From positions 1-37,940 of the IMG/VR virus record IMGVR_UViG_3300037189_003621: a stretch of DNA of 37,940 nt. One strand, given 5' to 3'. A program made the translations under genes and the position numbers. Origin of the DNA: a virus. This document shows positions 23,813 to 32,872 of the stretch, piece after piece. The notes under the pieces were generated by a model, which saw nothing but the letters and a program-made list of their open reading frames with translations, was not told the DNA's origin and made no database searches. Position 1 is the first letter of the stretch. Every line of letters starts with the position of its first letter.

Positions 23813-24231
23813 AATCTCGCTTTGAGGATGATTGGGGTACCCCATTAGGTGCCGACAAGAATGAAGCGCACGAAGCCACTTCAAAGAAGCGACCAAAAAA
23901 AGACACGCTTAGTGGTTTGGTCAAAGATTTCCATGACCGCCTTATGCTGGATACCAGCAATCTGATGAACGCCCAAGTAAACGCCCCAGCCCTCATGAAG
24001 GCATTCCGCAAAGTATTAGACACGGGGCGTACACATGAAGACGCTCGCCAAATGATTATTCAATTCCACAAGGATATTGCTATCAAGCCCTTGACGGGTG
24101 GCATCCCTGCATGGCAGGCTTTCATCTCTCGTCTTGACTCTTTGGCATTAAAGACACAAACGCATGAAGTTGAGTATGACTACAACGGACCAAAGATTGA
24201 CCCACGACTTATGAAAGACACAGATGACTGA
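23809..24231 (+). CDS. Replication-block protein with C-terminal KIDPRLM motif, unknown
   Basis: A 140-residue protein whose ATG overlaps the preceding TGA. The N-terminus is charged and low complexity (about residues 10-32), the middle is helical (about 35-125), and the end carries KIDPRLM, the same seven residues as the end of the preceding HTH protein but encoded by different codons. No enzyme motif is seen. Its position between an initiator candidate and a DnaC-like loader suggests a helicase-loading or primosome accessory, by context only. Its 3' end overlaps the loader by 8 nt. Confidence 0.65.
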   Translation: MKSRFEDDWGTPLGADKNEAHEATSKKRPKKDTLSGLVKDFHDRLMLDTSNLMNAQVNAPALMKAFRKVLDTGRTHEDARQMIIQFHKDIAIKPLTGGIPAWQAFISRLDSLALKTQTHEVEYDYNGPKIDPRLMKDTDD

Positions 24232-24871
24232 ATGGAAAAGCGCTAAGTATTGGAAACATCGTCCTCCTGAAGAACGTGTCCAAAACGCACGTGTACCTGC
24301 ACGCTTTAAAGATAAGAACCTGTCTGAGTACGACGTTACAACAGGCGATGAGGACGCTTACAACGCCGTGGTCCATTGGGCGGCATCTATTGACGAACGC
24401 CTTGAGGATGGCATGGGCTTGTATCTGTATGGTCCAACTGGTGTGGGTAAGACGCACCTTGCTCAAGCGGCACTTACTCGTATTGTAAAGAAGCACAATG
24501 TGTCAGGGTTATTTATTACCGCTGATCGCTACACCGACATGGTTTACGATGAGATGCGAAACAGTGGAGAACTCCCCGAGCCATACTCAGACCCAAACTT
24601 ACTGAAGTACATGCGACGTACTTTTGACGTTCTTGTATTTGACGGTCTTGGATCAGAACGTGCTACTACCGAGTTTGCTCGTAACGCAATCATTTCATTG
24701 ATTGACAACCGCTATGAGGAAAAGTTAATTACTGTCATCACTTCTATACTCCCTCCACAAGAGTTGTCTCGCACATACGGGAAACGAATTGCATCCATGC
24801 TGCAAGAGAGTTGCTTTTTTATCAAGGTAGATGGTCAAGACCACCGGACAGTGTTTACCAATGCTGGGTAA
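24224..24871 (+). CDS. DnaC-like helicase loader (AAA+ ATPase)
   Basis: A 215-residue AAA+ protein. Walker A is GPTGVGKT at residues 70-77, and Walker B is VLVFDGLGSE at about 136-145 with D140; a Gly replaces the usual second acidic residue at position 141. The size and N-terminal helices match DnaC/DnaI loaders that place the ring helicase on ssDNA. The gene overlaps both neighbours and precedes the DnaB-like helicase by one gene, as expected for loader and helicase. A sensor-type Arg (R187) is plausible near the end. Confidence 0.88.
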   Translation: MTEWKSAKYWKHRPPEERVQNARVPARFKDKNLSEYDVTTGDEDAYNAVVHWAASIDERLEDGMGLYLYGPTGVGKTHLAQAALTRIVKKHNVSGLFITADRYTDMVYDEMRNSGELPEPYSDPNLLKYMRRTFDVLVFDGLGSERATTEFARNAIISLIDNRYEEKLITVITSILPPQELSRTYGKRIASMLQESCFFIKVDGQDHRTVFTNAG

Positions 24872-25286
24872 TGACATTCGTGACTTTCATGACGTTGGTC
24901 AAGGCGTAATCTTTGAAGACCTTCTTGCCTCCCCACCACCTAAGCGCATCTTCCAACGCACTGATGGCGACTGGGATAAAGAGTTGCGTAAATGGAAAGC
25001 GCATGAACTCCCATTAAAGGCGTTAGTAGATACTTCAGACCGTTTAGGTATCAGCACAGAGGTTTATACATTCCTTGGAGATGACGCTGGAGATGCCGTA
25101 GACCGTTGGTTGGGTCGCAAAGGTATTTCGCTACCAGTATTTGTATACGACAACGTAGAGGAACTTGCATACGACTTGCGCTTCAAGCGCTCTATGCGTA
25201 CTATCTACGTTCCTGACCAAGAGCAAGCACTTACTATTGGATTACGTGCCCAAGTTGTTGACTCAAAGAAAGCATGGACTATCTAA
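24861..25286 (+). CDS. Unknown alpha/beta protein between loader and helicase
   Basis: A 141-residue protein started at ATG 24861, inside the last 11 nt of the loader gene; the longer frame from 24831 has no start signal. The C-terminal half (about residues 56-141) looks like an alpha/beta fold with DTSDRLGISTEVYTF, VFVYDN and IYVPDQEQA segments, which vaguely recalls HAD-type small hydrolases, but I do not see the catalytic DxDxT. Its stop overlaps the helicase ATG (TAATG). Position suggests a replication role; the function is unknown. Confidence 0.6.
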   Translation: MLGNDIRDFHDVGQGVIFEDLLASPPPKRIFQRTDGDWDKELRKWKAHELPLKALVDTSDRLGISTEVYTFLGDDAGDAVDRWLGRKGISLPVFVYDNVEELAYDLRFKRSMRTIYVPDQEQALTIGLRAQVVDSKKAWTI

Positions 25287-26536
25287 TGGCAAACGCTGAA
25301 CACCTCTTACTCAGCAAAGTTTTACAAACAGGTTCCGTCACAGAAGTAATTGATGCTGGTATACGTCCAGACCATTTCACAGGTGAGTACACCGGCATGT
25401 GGATGTGGCTCCTTGAGTTCTGGCGTAAGCACGGTTCAGTTCCTACTGAGCGTTCGTTTAAACAAGAGTTTGGTGACTTCCGTGTTGATGACACAGAGGC
25501 AGAACCTTTTTCTGCATTAATTGATGAGTTGTACCACGCTTACAAACGTGAGCATATTGTCATGTCCATTGCCTCTGCAATGCCAATGCTTAACAACAAC
25601 AATGTTGATGACGCATACAAGATGCTTGCCGAAGGTTTACAAAAGGCTTCTGTAGAAACTGCTCACTTACGTGACCTTGACATCATTCAGAACTGGGAAG
25701 CACGCCTAAAGCGTTACGATGAGATTCGTCAGATGCCCAACGCACTACGTGGGATTCCTACAGGCTTTACAGGTCTTGACCGCATTACCGCAGGACTACG
25801 CCCACAGCAGTTGATTACCTTTGTAGGTGAAGCCAAAAAGGGTAAGTCGCTCATGACTCTTATTATGGCTAACGCTGCTCACCAACATGGTATTACCCCC
25901 ATGTACGTGTCCTTTGAAATGAGCATTGAAGAGCAAGAGGCACGTTACGACGCATTGCTATCAGGTGTAGCGCACACCAAGATTATTCGTGGTGACCTAA
26001 ACAACCGTGAGATGGAACAGATTCAAAAGGCGTTACGCCTACAAAAGAACATGCACCCTTTTATTATGACTGAGGACTCTGCGTCGCTTACTACCGTGAG
26101 CGCTATTGCAGGAAAGGTTCAGCAGTACCGCCCCGGCATTCTATTTGTTGACGGTGTGTATCTTATGGACGATGAGCACGGCGAGCCTAAGGGAAGCCCA
26201 CAGGCACTTACTAACATCACTAGATCTTTGAAGCGTCTTGCCCAGCGCTTTGACATCCCCATCATTGGCACTACACAAGTGCTGTCATGGAAATTGGGCA
26301 ACAAGAAATCACGACAGGTTACTGCGGATTCAATTGGCTACTCATCATCATTTGTTCAAGACTCTGACTTAGTTCTAGGCGTAGAGTCCGACCCTGACAT
26401 TGATAACCAATCAATCATCCGTGTAATTCTTGCTCGTAGCGCCCCTAAAGGCGAGGTACGTATTAAATGGGATTGGGAAAACATGGACTTTACAGAGGTG
26501 GATGAAAGCGATGATGGTGGCAACTGGTATTACTGA
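25286..26536 (+). CDS. DnaB-like replicative helicase
   Basis: A 416-residue RecA-fold helicase. The N-terminal domain (about 1-125) is helical. The C-terminal motor has TGFTGLDRITAGLRPQQL before Walker A GEAKKGKS (181-188) and Walker B ILFVDG (285-290), followed by a TTQ motif (near 334) typical of DnaB H3. The start at 25286 uses a TAATG overlap; an upstream ATG at 25274 would add four residues. It unwinds the fork ahead of the polymerase. Confidence 0.9.
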   Translation: MANAEHLLLSKVLQTGSVTEVIDAGIRPDHFTGEYTGMWMWLLEFWRKHGSVPTERSFKQEFGDFRVDDTEAEPFSALIDELYHAYKREHIVMSIASAMPMLNNNNVDDAYKMLAEGLQKASVETAHLRDLDIIQNWEARLKRYDEIRQMPNALRGIPTGFTGLDRITAGLRPQQLITFVGEAKKGKSLMTLIMANAAHQHGITPMYVSFEMSIEEQEARYDALLSGVAHTKIIRGDLNNREMEQIQKALRLQKNMHPFIMTEDSASLTTVSAIAGKVQQYRPGILFVDGVYLMDDEHGEPKGSPQALTNITRSLKRLAQRFDIPIIGTTQVLSWKLGNKKSRQVTADSIGYSSSFVQDSDLVLGVESDPDIDNQSIIRVILARSAPKGEVRIKWDWENMDFTEVDESDDGGNWYY

Positions 26537-27425
26537 TTTATCACATGTTCTTGTAGAACTTGGTGTAGACGTTCGCCGTGCGGGTGACAAAGAAATATCA
26601 GGGTGTTGCCCTGTTCACTTAAAGCGCACAGGTCATATAGACAGGTCACCGTCATGGTCTATGAATACCCAGACTGGTCTGTGGATTTGTTACTCATGCG
26701 GCGCTAAAGGAACATTGTCAAGTCTTGTTTCAGACTTAACGGGAACAGACCAAAGCGTTATAGAAGTACATAAGTTTCTTATTGAGGCAGGACTTAAACG
26801 CCTCAATGCAAAAGAAGAAGTAGAAGAGCAGCCTGAAGTTGATTGGGTGTCCTATAGCCAGTTCAGGGATGTTCCCCTTAACCTTTTGCAGAGTAGGTCA
26901 CTTGCCCCCAACGTTGCACGGTTACACGGTATCAAGTGGGATGTTACTAATCGTTGCTGGGTTATCCCTATAGTTGCACCCACAGGGGAACTACTGGGTT
27001 GGCAGTCTAAGAAAAAAGGTTGGGTTCGCAACTACCCAATAGGCATCAAGAAAAGCGAAACGTTATTCGGTATTGAACGCTTTACCTCAGACACAGCGGT
27101 GTTAGTAGAGTCTCCACTTGACGTAGTGAGGTTTGCGTCTTTAGGGTTAAAGGCTCAGTGCCTGTCTTCCTTTGGCGCTTTTGTAAGTAAGCAGCAGATT
27201 GACCTGCTATCTGCCGTAGCCAAACGTGTCATCATTGCTATGGATAATGACGAGGCAGGTCTAGAAGCCAACAAGCGTTTATTTAAAACCTTGCCACGTT
27301 TCACAGACGGTACCTTTTGGATAAACTATAAGCACACATACGCAAAAGATATAGGTGAGATGGACGACGACGAAATACGTACAGCGATTGACGGCGCATC
27401 CGTAATGCCGGGATGGATAATGTGA
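26511..27425 (+). CDS. DnaG-like primase with zinc-binding domain
   Basis: A 304-residue protein from ATG 26511, which overlaps the helicase by 26 nt; GAGGTGG lies 9-10 nt before it, and the longer frame from 26430 is unlikely. The N-terminus has a CPVH...CYSC zinc site (C33, H36, C60, C63). A Toprim domain follows with E200 in AVLVESPLD and D245/D247 in IIAMDNDEAG. It synthesises RNA primers for lagging-strand replication. It is shorter than cellular DnaG and lacks a separate helicase-binding domain, as in many phages. Confidence 0.85.
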   Translation: MMVATGITDLSHVLVELGVDVRRAGDKEISGCCPVHLKRTGHIDRSPSWSMNTQTGLWICYSCGAKGTLSSLVSDLTGTDQSVIEVHKFLIEAGLKRLNAKEEVEEQPEVDWVSYSQFRDVPLNLLQSRSLAPNVARLHGIKWDVTNRCWVIPIVAPTGELLGWQSKKKGWVRNYPIGIKKSETLFGIERFTSDTAVLVESPLDVVRFASLGLKAQCLSSFGAFVSKQQIDLLSAVAKRVIIAMDNDEAGLEANKRLFKTLPRFTDGTFWINYKHTYAKDIGEMDDDEIRTAIDGASVMPGWIM

Positions 27426-28969
27426 GTTTTACGGGAACCCTTTACCCTTTTCAACAAGAGGCAAGTGACCGTATGGTTGACCGTGGACAGATGTTACTTG
27501 CCATGGTCATGGGTGCAGGCAAGACCCCCACCACTCTCGCCACTATTGAAACACTACTGGATCAAAAAGAAATCTCTAAAGTCTGTGTAGTTGTTCCAAG
27601 TAGTCTTAAGTACCAGTGGTTACGTGAGATTAAGAAGTTCACCACCTCTAGGGCGATTGTCATTGACGGCACCCCTGCTCAACGTGAGAAGTTGTGGCGA
27701 TTATCTATTGGTTCTCAGTACATCATTGTCAATCCAGAGTCTCTTGCTAAGGACGTAGACCATTGGGAGTCTTTGCATTTCACTGCAATGGTTATTGACG
27801 AGGCAACAATCATTAAGTCGTTTAGCGCTAAACGTTCTAAGTTGCTTAAGAAGTTAGGGGCTAAGTGTCACTACAGGTTTGCTTTAACGGGGCAACCCAT
27901 TGAGAACCGACCTGAAGAACTATTTTCTATTATGCAGTTTGTAGATACTTCTGTGCTGGGAAAGTTTAATGTATTTGACCGCACCTTCATTGTGCGTGAC
28001 CATTTTGGTAAACCAATGCGGTACCGTAACTTAAAACAACTTAATGAAACTATGGCTGAGGTAATGGTTCGCAAGACACGTGAAGATATTGCAGACCAGT
28101 TACCTGAAGTTATACATCAAGTAATACCAGTTCAATTTGATAAAGCCGGTGCAGCGTTATACGAAAGCATTGCTAAAGATTTATTGAATGAGATTCAGAA
28201 GGCAATATCTCAACATGGTCGTAGTTTTGACTTATGGTCCCATTACAACGGAGGTGGTGGAAATGAAGCACAGGGTCAGATCATGTCTAGGCTTACTGTC
28301 CTTCGTATGTTGTGCGATAACCCTAGGCTGGTTCTGGAGTCAGCGGAAGCATTTAATGACCCTAACAAGCATGACGAAGGCAGCGCCTACGCCTCAAGAC
28401 TGGTCGCCCAAGGAAGGGTTCCCACGGTCTATAAGGCACCCAAACTAGATGCCGTTGTTAACTACATTGAGGATGTACTAAATGAGGACCCAAATAACAA
28501 GGTGGTTTTATTTTCGTTTTTTAAAAAGAACCTACGGGTTATCAAGGAAGCAACTGCGTCTATTACGGATAGTGTCCTCTTCATGGGAGGAATGGGAGCA
28601 GAAGAACGAGACCAAGCCAAGACCAAGTTTGCAACCGACCCCAATTGCCGTATCTTTCTATCCTCAGATGCGGGAGGGTACGGAGTTGACTTGCCGAACG
28701 CAAACTATCTTATTTCTTTTGACCTCCCATGGTCTGCCGGTAAGTTGGACCAACGAGATGCCCGAATAATCCGTTTGTCATCCGTACATCCCCATGTTAC
28801 AATTACAGCCTTCGTCATGAAAGGCAGCATTGAAGAACGTCAGTACGAGATGCTCCAACAAAAACGAGAAATTAATAAGGCGTTTATTGACAAAGGTTAT
28901 GATACGCAAGGTAAGTTTGAACTCAATCTAGGAACTCTTTCCGAGTTCCTTTCACACTCAGAGGTATAA
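27413..28969 (+). CDS. SNF2/DEAD-like helicase
   Basis: A 518-residue SF2 helicase. Motif I is VMGAGKTPT (32-40), motif II is DEAT at 129-132, motif III is LTGQPIEN near 158-165, and the helicase C domain carries motif VI-like QRDARIIR near 456. The overall pattern is that of phage SNF2-family helicases, but with DEAT in place of DEAH. It probably remodels DNA-protein complexes or forks during replication or recombination. It overlaps the primase by 13 nt. The exact role is inferred. Confidence 0.85.
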   Translation: MDNVSFTGTLYPFQQEASDRMVDRGQMLLAMVMGAGKTPTTLATIETLLDQKEISKVCVVVPSSLKYQWLREIKKFTTSRAIVIDGTPAQREKLWRLSIGSQYIIVNPESLAKDVDHWESLHFTAMVIDEATIIKSFSAKRSKLLKKLGAKCHYRFALTGQPIENRPEELFSIMQFVDTSVLGKFNVFDRTFIVRDHFGKPMRYRNLKQLNETMAEVMVRKTREDIADQLPEVIHQVIPVQFDKAGAALYESIAKDLLNEIQKAISQHGRSFDLWSHYNGGGGNEAQGQIMSRLTVLRMLCDNPRLVLESAEAFNDPNKHDEGSAYASRLVAQGRVPTVYKAPKLDAVVNYIEDVLNEDPNNKVVLFSFFKKNLRVIKEATASITDSVLFMGGMGAEERDQAKTKFATDPNCRIFLSSDAGGYGVDLPNANYLISFDLPWSAGKLDQRDARIIRLSSVHPHVTITAFVMKGSIEERQYEMLQQKREINKAFIDKGYDTQGKFELNLGTLSEFLSHSEV

Positions 28970-28970
28970 G

Positions 28971-29357
28971 ATGCAAGACGACACATATTACGCAAAGTTG
29001 ATAGAAGACTTTAAGAAAAGCAAAGAAGCCATAGACTCTTTGACTAAACGTCAAGATGTTCTAAAAAAGGAACTTGTTGAGGCTCTAAAGGAAAAAGGCA
29101 TTGTTGATGACAAAGGACACCTGTGGTGGTCTATTGCCGGTTCTGACCTCAAGTACGAACGCCGTGTATCTCGTTCACTAAACACAAGTGCAGCAGAAGC
29201 ATGGGCACGTGAGAAGGGTTTATGGGATGACGTAAAAGAAGTTGTGGAAGCCCTTAGTGAGGACAAACTTCTTGGGTACGCATGGAACCACAAAGAATCT
29301 GAAGAAGTTATTCAATCTTTCTATGTAGAGAAAGAGTCATGGGCTTTTAAGGCATGA
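28971..29357 (+). CDS. Coiled-coil protein in the replication block, unknown
   Basis: A 128-residue, acidic, mostly helical protein. Residues about 5-45 form a strongly charged coiled coil. A compact segment with GHLWWSIAGSDLKYERR around 53-70 follows, and a helical C-terminus ends in WAFKA. The gene starts 1 nt after the helicase stop and overlaps the next ATG by 4 nt. There is no recognised family; it may be a small adaptor, by context only. Confidence 0.6.
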   Translation: MQDDTYYAKLIEDFKKSKEAIDSLTKRQDVLKKELVEALKEKGIVDDKGHLWWSIAGSDLKYERRVSRSLNTSAAEAWAREKGLWDDVKEVVEALSEDKLLGYAWNHKESEEVIQSFYVEKESWAFKA

Positions 29358-29788
29358 AAGATGTCCTTGATTTATTTGGGGACTTACCGGATTTTCCCGG
29401 CAAGAAACAACCAAAGAATCGCCCTGAAGCACAGTTACAGTCTTCTATTCTTAATGACCGTTACAACGGCGCTAAGGGTAAGGATTACATCATTAATGGA
29501 GTAAGGCAAACGTTTTATAGCATTGGTGAAGTATGCAAAGCACTGGGTAAAAGCCCAGTAACAATCAGGATGTGGGAAAGTAAGGGCTGGATTCCAAAAC
29601 CCAGTTTTCGTACTCCCACTCCACAATCTGAACAAATTCCCGGTAAGATACCGAAAGGTCGTAGGCTCTACAGCCAAGATCAACTTGACACACTGCTAGA
29701 CGGTGTGGAAAGATTCGGAATATCGGAACACTACTCAGGTGACTGGGATGGTTTCAGAAAATACATCAAAGACAATTGGAAACGTTAG
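29354..29788 (+). CDS. MerR-like DNA-binding protein
   Basis: A 144-residue protein. Residues about 54-82 match a MerR-type winged helix-turn-helix: FYSIGEVCKALGKSPVTIRM followed by WESKGWIP. A wing with RRLYSQDQLDTLL follows near 103-115. The N-terminal 50 residues are basic and lack a domain, and no effector domain follows the HTH. It probably regulates phage genes or binds DNA in replication. It sits directly before the ssDNA-binding protein candidate, whose start is 9 nt after its stop. Confidence 0.8.
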   Translation: MKDVLDLFGDLPDFPGKKQPKNRPEAQLQSSILNDRYNGAKGKDYIINGVRQTFYSIGEVCKALGKSPVTIRMWESKGWIPKPSFRTPTPQSEQIPGKIPKGRRLYSQDQLDTLLDGVERFGISEHYSGDWDGFRKYIKDNWKR

Positions 29789-29796
29789 GAAGATAT

Positions 29797-30447
29797 ATGG
29801 GAAAGTACGACGACGATAACGACGTAAAGACAGATGAAGTAAGTAGCGTTGCAACAGCACCTGCTCGCACACTTGTGCGTGGTGGCTGGGGTGGTGTAGA
29901 GGCAGTTAAGAATGCCGACTCTCCATTTGCACAACGCCTCAAAGTTGTTGAGGAGCCACAGATTGTGAAGTTCCTTAGCGACGAGCCTTATGCCTCATGG
30001 AGGCAGCATTGGATTGAACGCCAAGGTCAGAAGTCCTTTGTATGCATTGGAGACTTTGACGAAAAGGGTTGCCCACTTTGTGATGCAGGTAGCCGTCCAT
30101 CAATCCGCATTGCTTTTAACGTAGCATTGCTTATCCCCGGCGAAGAGCCTGTACTCAAGTCCTATGAAGTTGGACCTCGCATCATTGACCAGTTGAAGAA
30201 CTTTCACACTGATCCACGTACAGGTCCTCTCTCAAAGCATTTCTGGGCAGTATCAAAAACTGGTAAGGGTTCAACTACCGCAACTAACCACCAAATGGTT
30301 AAGGCAAGTGACCTTGAAGAGTGGGGCATTGCTTCGCTTACGGACAACGGGCTTAACGATTTGATTACACGTGCATACACTGCCGACATCATTTCTATTC
30401 CAGCACGTAAAGACTTGTTAGTAGTCGCTAACGAAGATTTAGATTAA
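29797..30447 (+). CDS. Putative single-stranded DNA-binding protein (gp32-like zinc site)
   Basis: A 216-residue protein from ATG 29797, with AGGAAGA just upstream; the longer frame from 29776 overlaps the previous gene without a start signal. H71, C83, C92 and C95 form an H-x11-C-x8-C-x2-C arrangement, very close to the zinc site of T4 gp32. The rest is OB-like beta with an acidic N-terminal linker. An ssDNA-binding protein is expected between helicases and polymerase. No acidic C-terminal tail longer than NEDLD is present. Confidence 0.7.
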   Translation: MGKYDDDNDVKTDEVSSVATAPARTLVRGGWGGVEAVKNADSPFAQRLKVVEEPQIVKFLSDEPYASWRQHWIERQGQKSFVCIGDFDEKGCPLCDAGSRPSIRIAFNVALLIPGEEPVLKSYEVGPRIIDQLKNFHTDPRTGPLSKHFWAVSKTGKGSTTATNHQMVKASDLEEWGIASLTDNGLNDLITRAYTADIISIPARKDLLVVANEDLD

Positions 30448-32519
30448 TGCCTAGGGGTACAGCCCCTGCGCCTTACAACGTTGTTACAACTATTCAAGAG
30501 TTAGAACAAGCAGTTCAACGTATTAAAGAGGTAGGGGCTTTTGTATTTGACGTAGAAACACGGGGCATTCTTGAACGCCACCCTGACCTTGTGCAGACCA
30601 TGGAACTTGCATGGAAGAAGCACATTGCTACGCTTAAAAACCCAAGTCCTGAGATACAACGCCGTGCATATGAGAACTATGTAGATAAATACAGTTCTAT
30701 GCTGGCGTTAGACCCTTTACGCAATGAAGTGTTTTGGATAGGTCTTGCAACGCAAGGAGAATCATGGGCTGTACCGATGGGTCATCCACTTGGTTTTATG
30801 GTAACACCTGAAGAAGTAGGTGACGGGACTACAGTCCCACCCGAGGGTTACCGTAAGATACTCAAGAATGGTCAAGAGTCAACGGCTAAAGACCGTTACC
30901 ACATACCTGCAACGTATAGCGACCCACCACAGCAGTTGTCTAGGTCAGAGGTTTTAGAAGTTCTAAAGCCTTTGTTCTTTAGCGACATTGTGAAGATAGG
31001 TCATAACGTTAAGTTTGACGCTCGCAGCATCGCTAAGTACTACGGCGAGTTACCATTAGGTCCATACGCCGACACAATGGTTATGCAGCACATTGTCAAT
31101 GAGAACCTGATGTCGTACTCTCTTGAGAACCTCATCATCCATAATTACGACAAGCATGAAGCCTACGCACGTGACGGCAAGTTGGGAAAGATTATTAGTA
31201 TTGTCCCTTACGACAAGGCTATTAACTATGTGCACCTTGACGTTCGTTGGACATGGATGCTGTATCAGCGCCTGTGGGGAAAGATTAAAATAAATGACTC
31301 TCTAGTCAAGTGTTTCTATCAAGACTCTCAGGTTCTTCGCATTCTTATGGAGATGGAGAACGAGGGCATCCCAGTAGACCACCGCAACATGGTGGTGCTG
31401 GGTAAAGAACTAGACAACAAGATGCGTGACACTTTGCTTGCGCTGTCTGAGCACACACCCGTTGGTTTTAACCCTGACTCCACTAAAAATAAACAGGAGT
31501 TTTTGTTTAATAAAAAGCGTGAGGGTGGTTTAGGTCTTAAGCCTCACAAGTTGACCAAGGGTGGTGCACCATCTGTTGATGAAGAGTCTTTACGGTTCTT
31601 GGAGAAAGAACACCCTGCACTAACTCTGATGCTGGAGTGGTCTGAAACACAGAAGTTAAAGTCAACGTATGTTGATGGTCTTCTTCCAAAGTTATATCAG
31701 AGCAGGCTGCATCCATCATTTCACTTGCACCGCACCGCAACAGGTCGCCTGTCCTCTAGTGACCCCAACCTTCAGAACGTCCCACGTGGTTCTAACGTGC
31801 GTAGTTTGTTTGTTGCCCCCGAAGGGCACACCCTGCTTGTAGCAGACTATGACCAAATTGAACTACGTGTTATGGCGATGTTCTCCCAAGACAAAGAACT
31901 TATGAATGTATTTAATAACAACATTGACATTCATACTGGTGCTGCTGCTCTTCTATTTAAAAAGAAGATAGAGGATGTTACTAGTGAAGAACGTCAAATA
32001 GGTAAAGGCGTTAACTTCCTCACCGCTTACGGTGGTGGTGCTCGCAAGTTGGCACGTACTACTGGTATCTCTTTTGATAACGCTCAGCATATGATTCAAG
32101 AGTATTACCGTCAGTTCTCAGGACTGACTGAGTGGAAGCAACAGGTAGTTGCTCAGGGTAAGAAGTATGGCTACGTGTCTACATTGGCGGGCAGGTATCG
32201 TCGCCTCCCCGACCTACGGTCTGGTTACCAAGAAGCACGCTCACGTGCCGAACGTCAGGCTGTGAACGCTGTGGTACAAGGAAGTGCTGCTGACCTTTGT
32301 AAGCAAGCCATGATTGACATTCACAAGACTCTTATTGGAACCGGCGCAAAGATGCTGGTACAGGTACACGACGAACTTGTGGTTGCTGTTCCTGACGGTG
32401 TACTAGATGACATTATCCATCCGTTTTTGACCGCAATGGGAGATGATAAGGTAATTAACGGGGTTCCCCTAAAAGTCTCTTATCACCATGCGCTCAACTG
32501 GGCAGAAGCGAAGGGTTAA
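30447..32519 (+). CDS. polA: DNA polymerase I (family A) with 3'-5' exonuclease
   Basis: A 690-residue polymerase. The exonuclease motifs are FVFDVETRG (D35, E37), KIGHNVKFDA near 185, and YVHLDVRWTW (late exo motif) near 255. Polymerase motif A is VADYDQIELR near 465, motif B is RQIGKGVNFLTAYGGG near 515-530, and motif C is QVHDELVV near 638. No 5' nuclease domain is present. An insertion separates exo motifs I and II. Its ATG overlaps the ssDNA-binding protein's stop (TAATG), and the next gene overlaps by one base. Confidence 0.97.
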   Translation: MPRGTAPAPYNVVTTIQELEQAVQRIKEVGAFVFDVETRGILERHPDLVQTMELAWKKHIATLKNPSPEIQRRAYENYVDKYSSMLALDPLRNEVFWIGLATQGESWAVPMGHPLGFMVTPEEVGDGTTVPPEGYRKILKNGQESTAKDRYHIPATYSDPPQQLSRSEVLEVLKPLFFSDIVKIGHNVKFDARSIAKYYGELPLGPYADTMVMQHIVNENLMSYSLENLIIHNYDKHEAYARDGKLGKIISIVPYDKAINYVHLDVRWTWMLYQRLWGKIKINDSLVKCFYQDSQVLRILMEMENEGIPVDHRNMVVLGKELDNKMRDTLLALSEHTPVGFNPDSTKNKQEFLFNKKREGGLGLKPHKLTKGGAPSVDEESLRFLEKEHPALTLMLEWSETQKLKSTYVDGLLPKLYQSRLHPSFHLHRTATGRLSSSDPNLQNVPRGSNVRSLFVAPEGHTLLVADYDQIELRVMAMFSQDKELMNVFNNNIDIHTGAAALLFKKKIEDVTSEERQIGKGVNFLTAYGGGARKLARTTGISFDNAQHMIQEYYRQFSGLTEWKQQVVAQGKKYGYVSTLAGRYRRLPDLRSGYQEARSRAERQAVNAVVQGSAADLCKQAMIDIHKTLIGTGAKMLVQVHDELVVAVPDGVLDDIIHPFLTAMGDDKVINGVPLKVSYHHALNWAEAKG

Positions 32520-32872
32520 TGTCTGTTACCGATGAAAGAATGTTTTACTTGATGCTGTCTGCCACAGAAGGGCAAGCCTACGCTCATCAGATGGGGTTTC
32601 AAATTCCGTCTGAGGATGTGCAAAAACTTGAAATAATGGACATATTGTCTAGATGGGTTTTGTTTGCGAAGTCTGGAGTGTACGAAGACATTACTGAGTC
32701 GGCTGAATGGTTTGCCCACTTCCTGCATTCTTTGGATAAGATATCATCCCCCGCTGATGAATTTCAAAGTGCCTTGACAGTCTTTGCGGTTTCCATGTTA
32801 AATAAAATGGTAGAACGTGGTTTAGTTATTTTAGTTGTAAACGATGCATTAAAGGATGAATACTATGACTGA
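32519..32872 (+). CDS. Helical protein after polymerase, unknown
   Basis: A 117-residue, mostly helical, mildly acidic protein starting on the last base of the polymerase stop. It has two amphipathic helical blocks (about residues 8-50 and 55-110) with scattered aromatics and ends DEYYD. No motif is recognised. Its stop lies inside the zinc-ribbon gene that follows (8-nt overlap). Tight coupling with the polymerase suggests coexpression, not a proven link. Confidence 0.6.
   Translation: MSVTDERMFYLMLSATEGQAYAHQMGFQIPSEDVQKLEIMDILSRWVLFAKSGVYEDITESAEWFAHFLHSLDKISSPADEFQSALTVFAVSMLNKMVERGLVILVVNDALKDEYYD

Noticed and set aside
24871-24909. ATG at 24871 (TAATG overlap) as start of the gene after the loader
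   Set aside because: This frame stops after 12 codons. The real frame is entered from ATG 24861.
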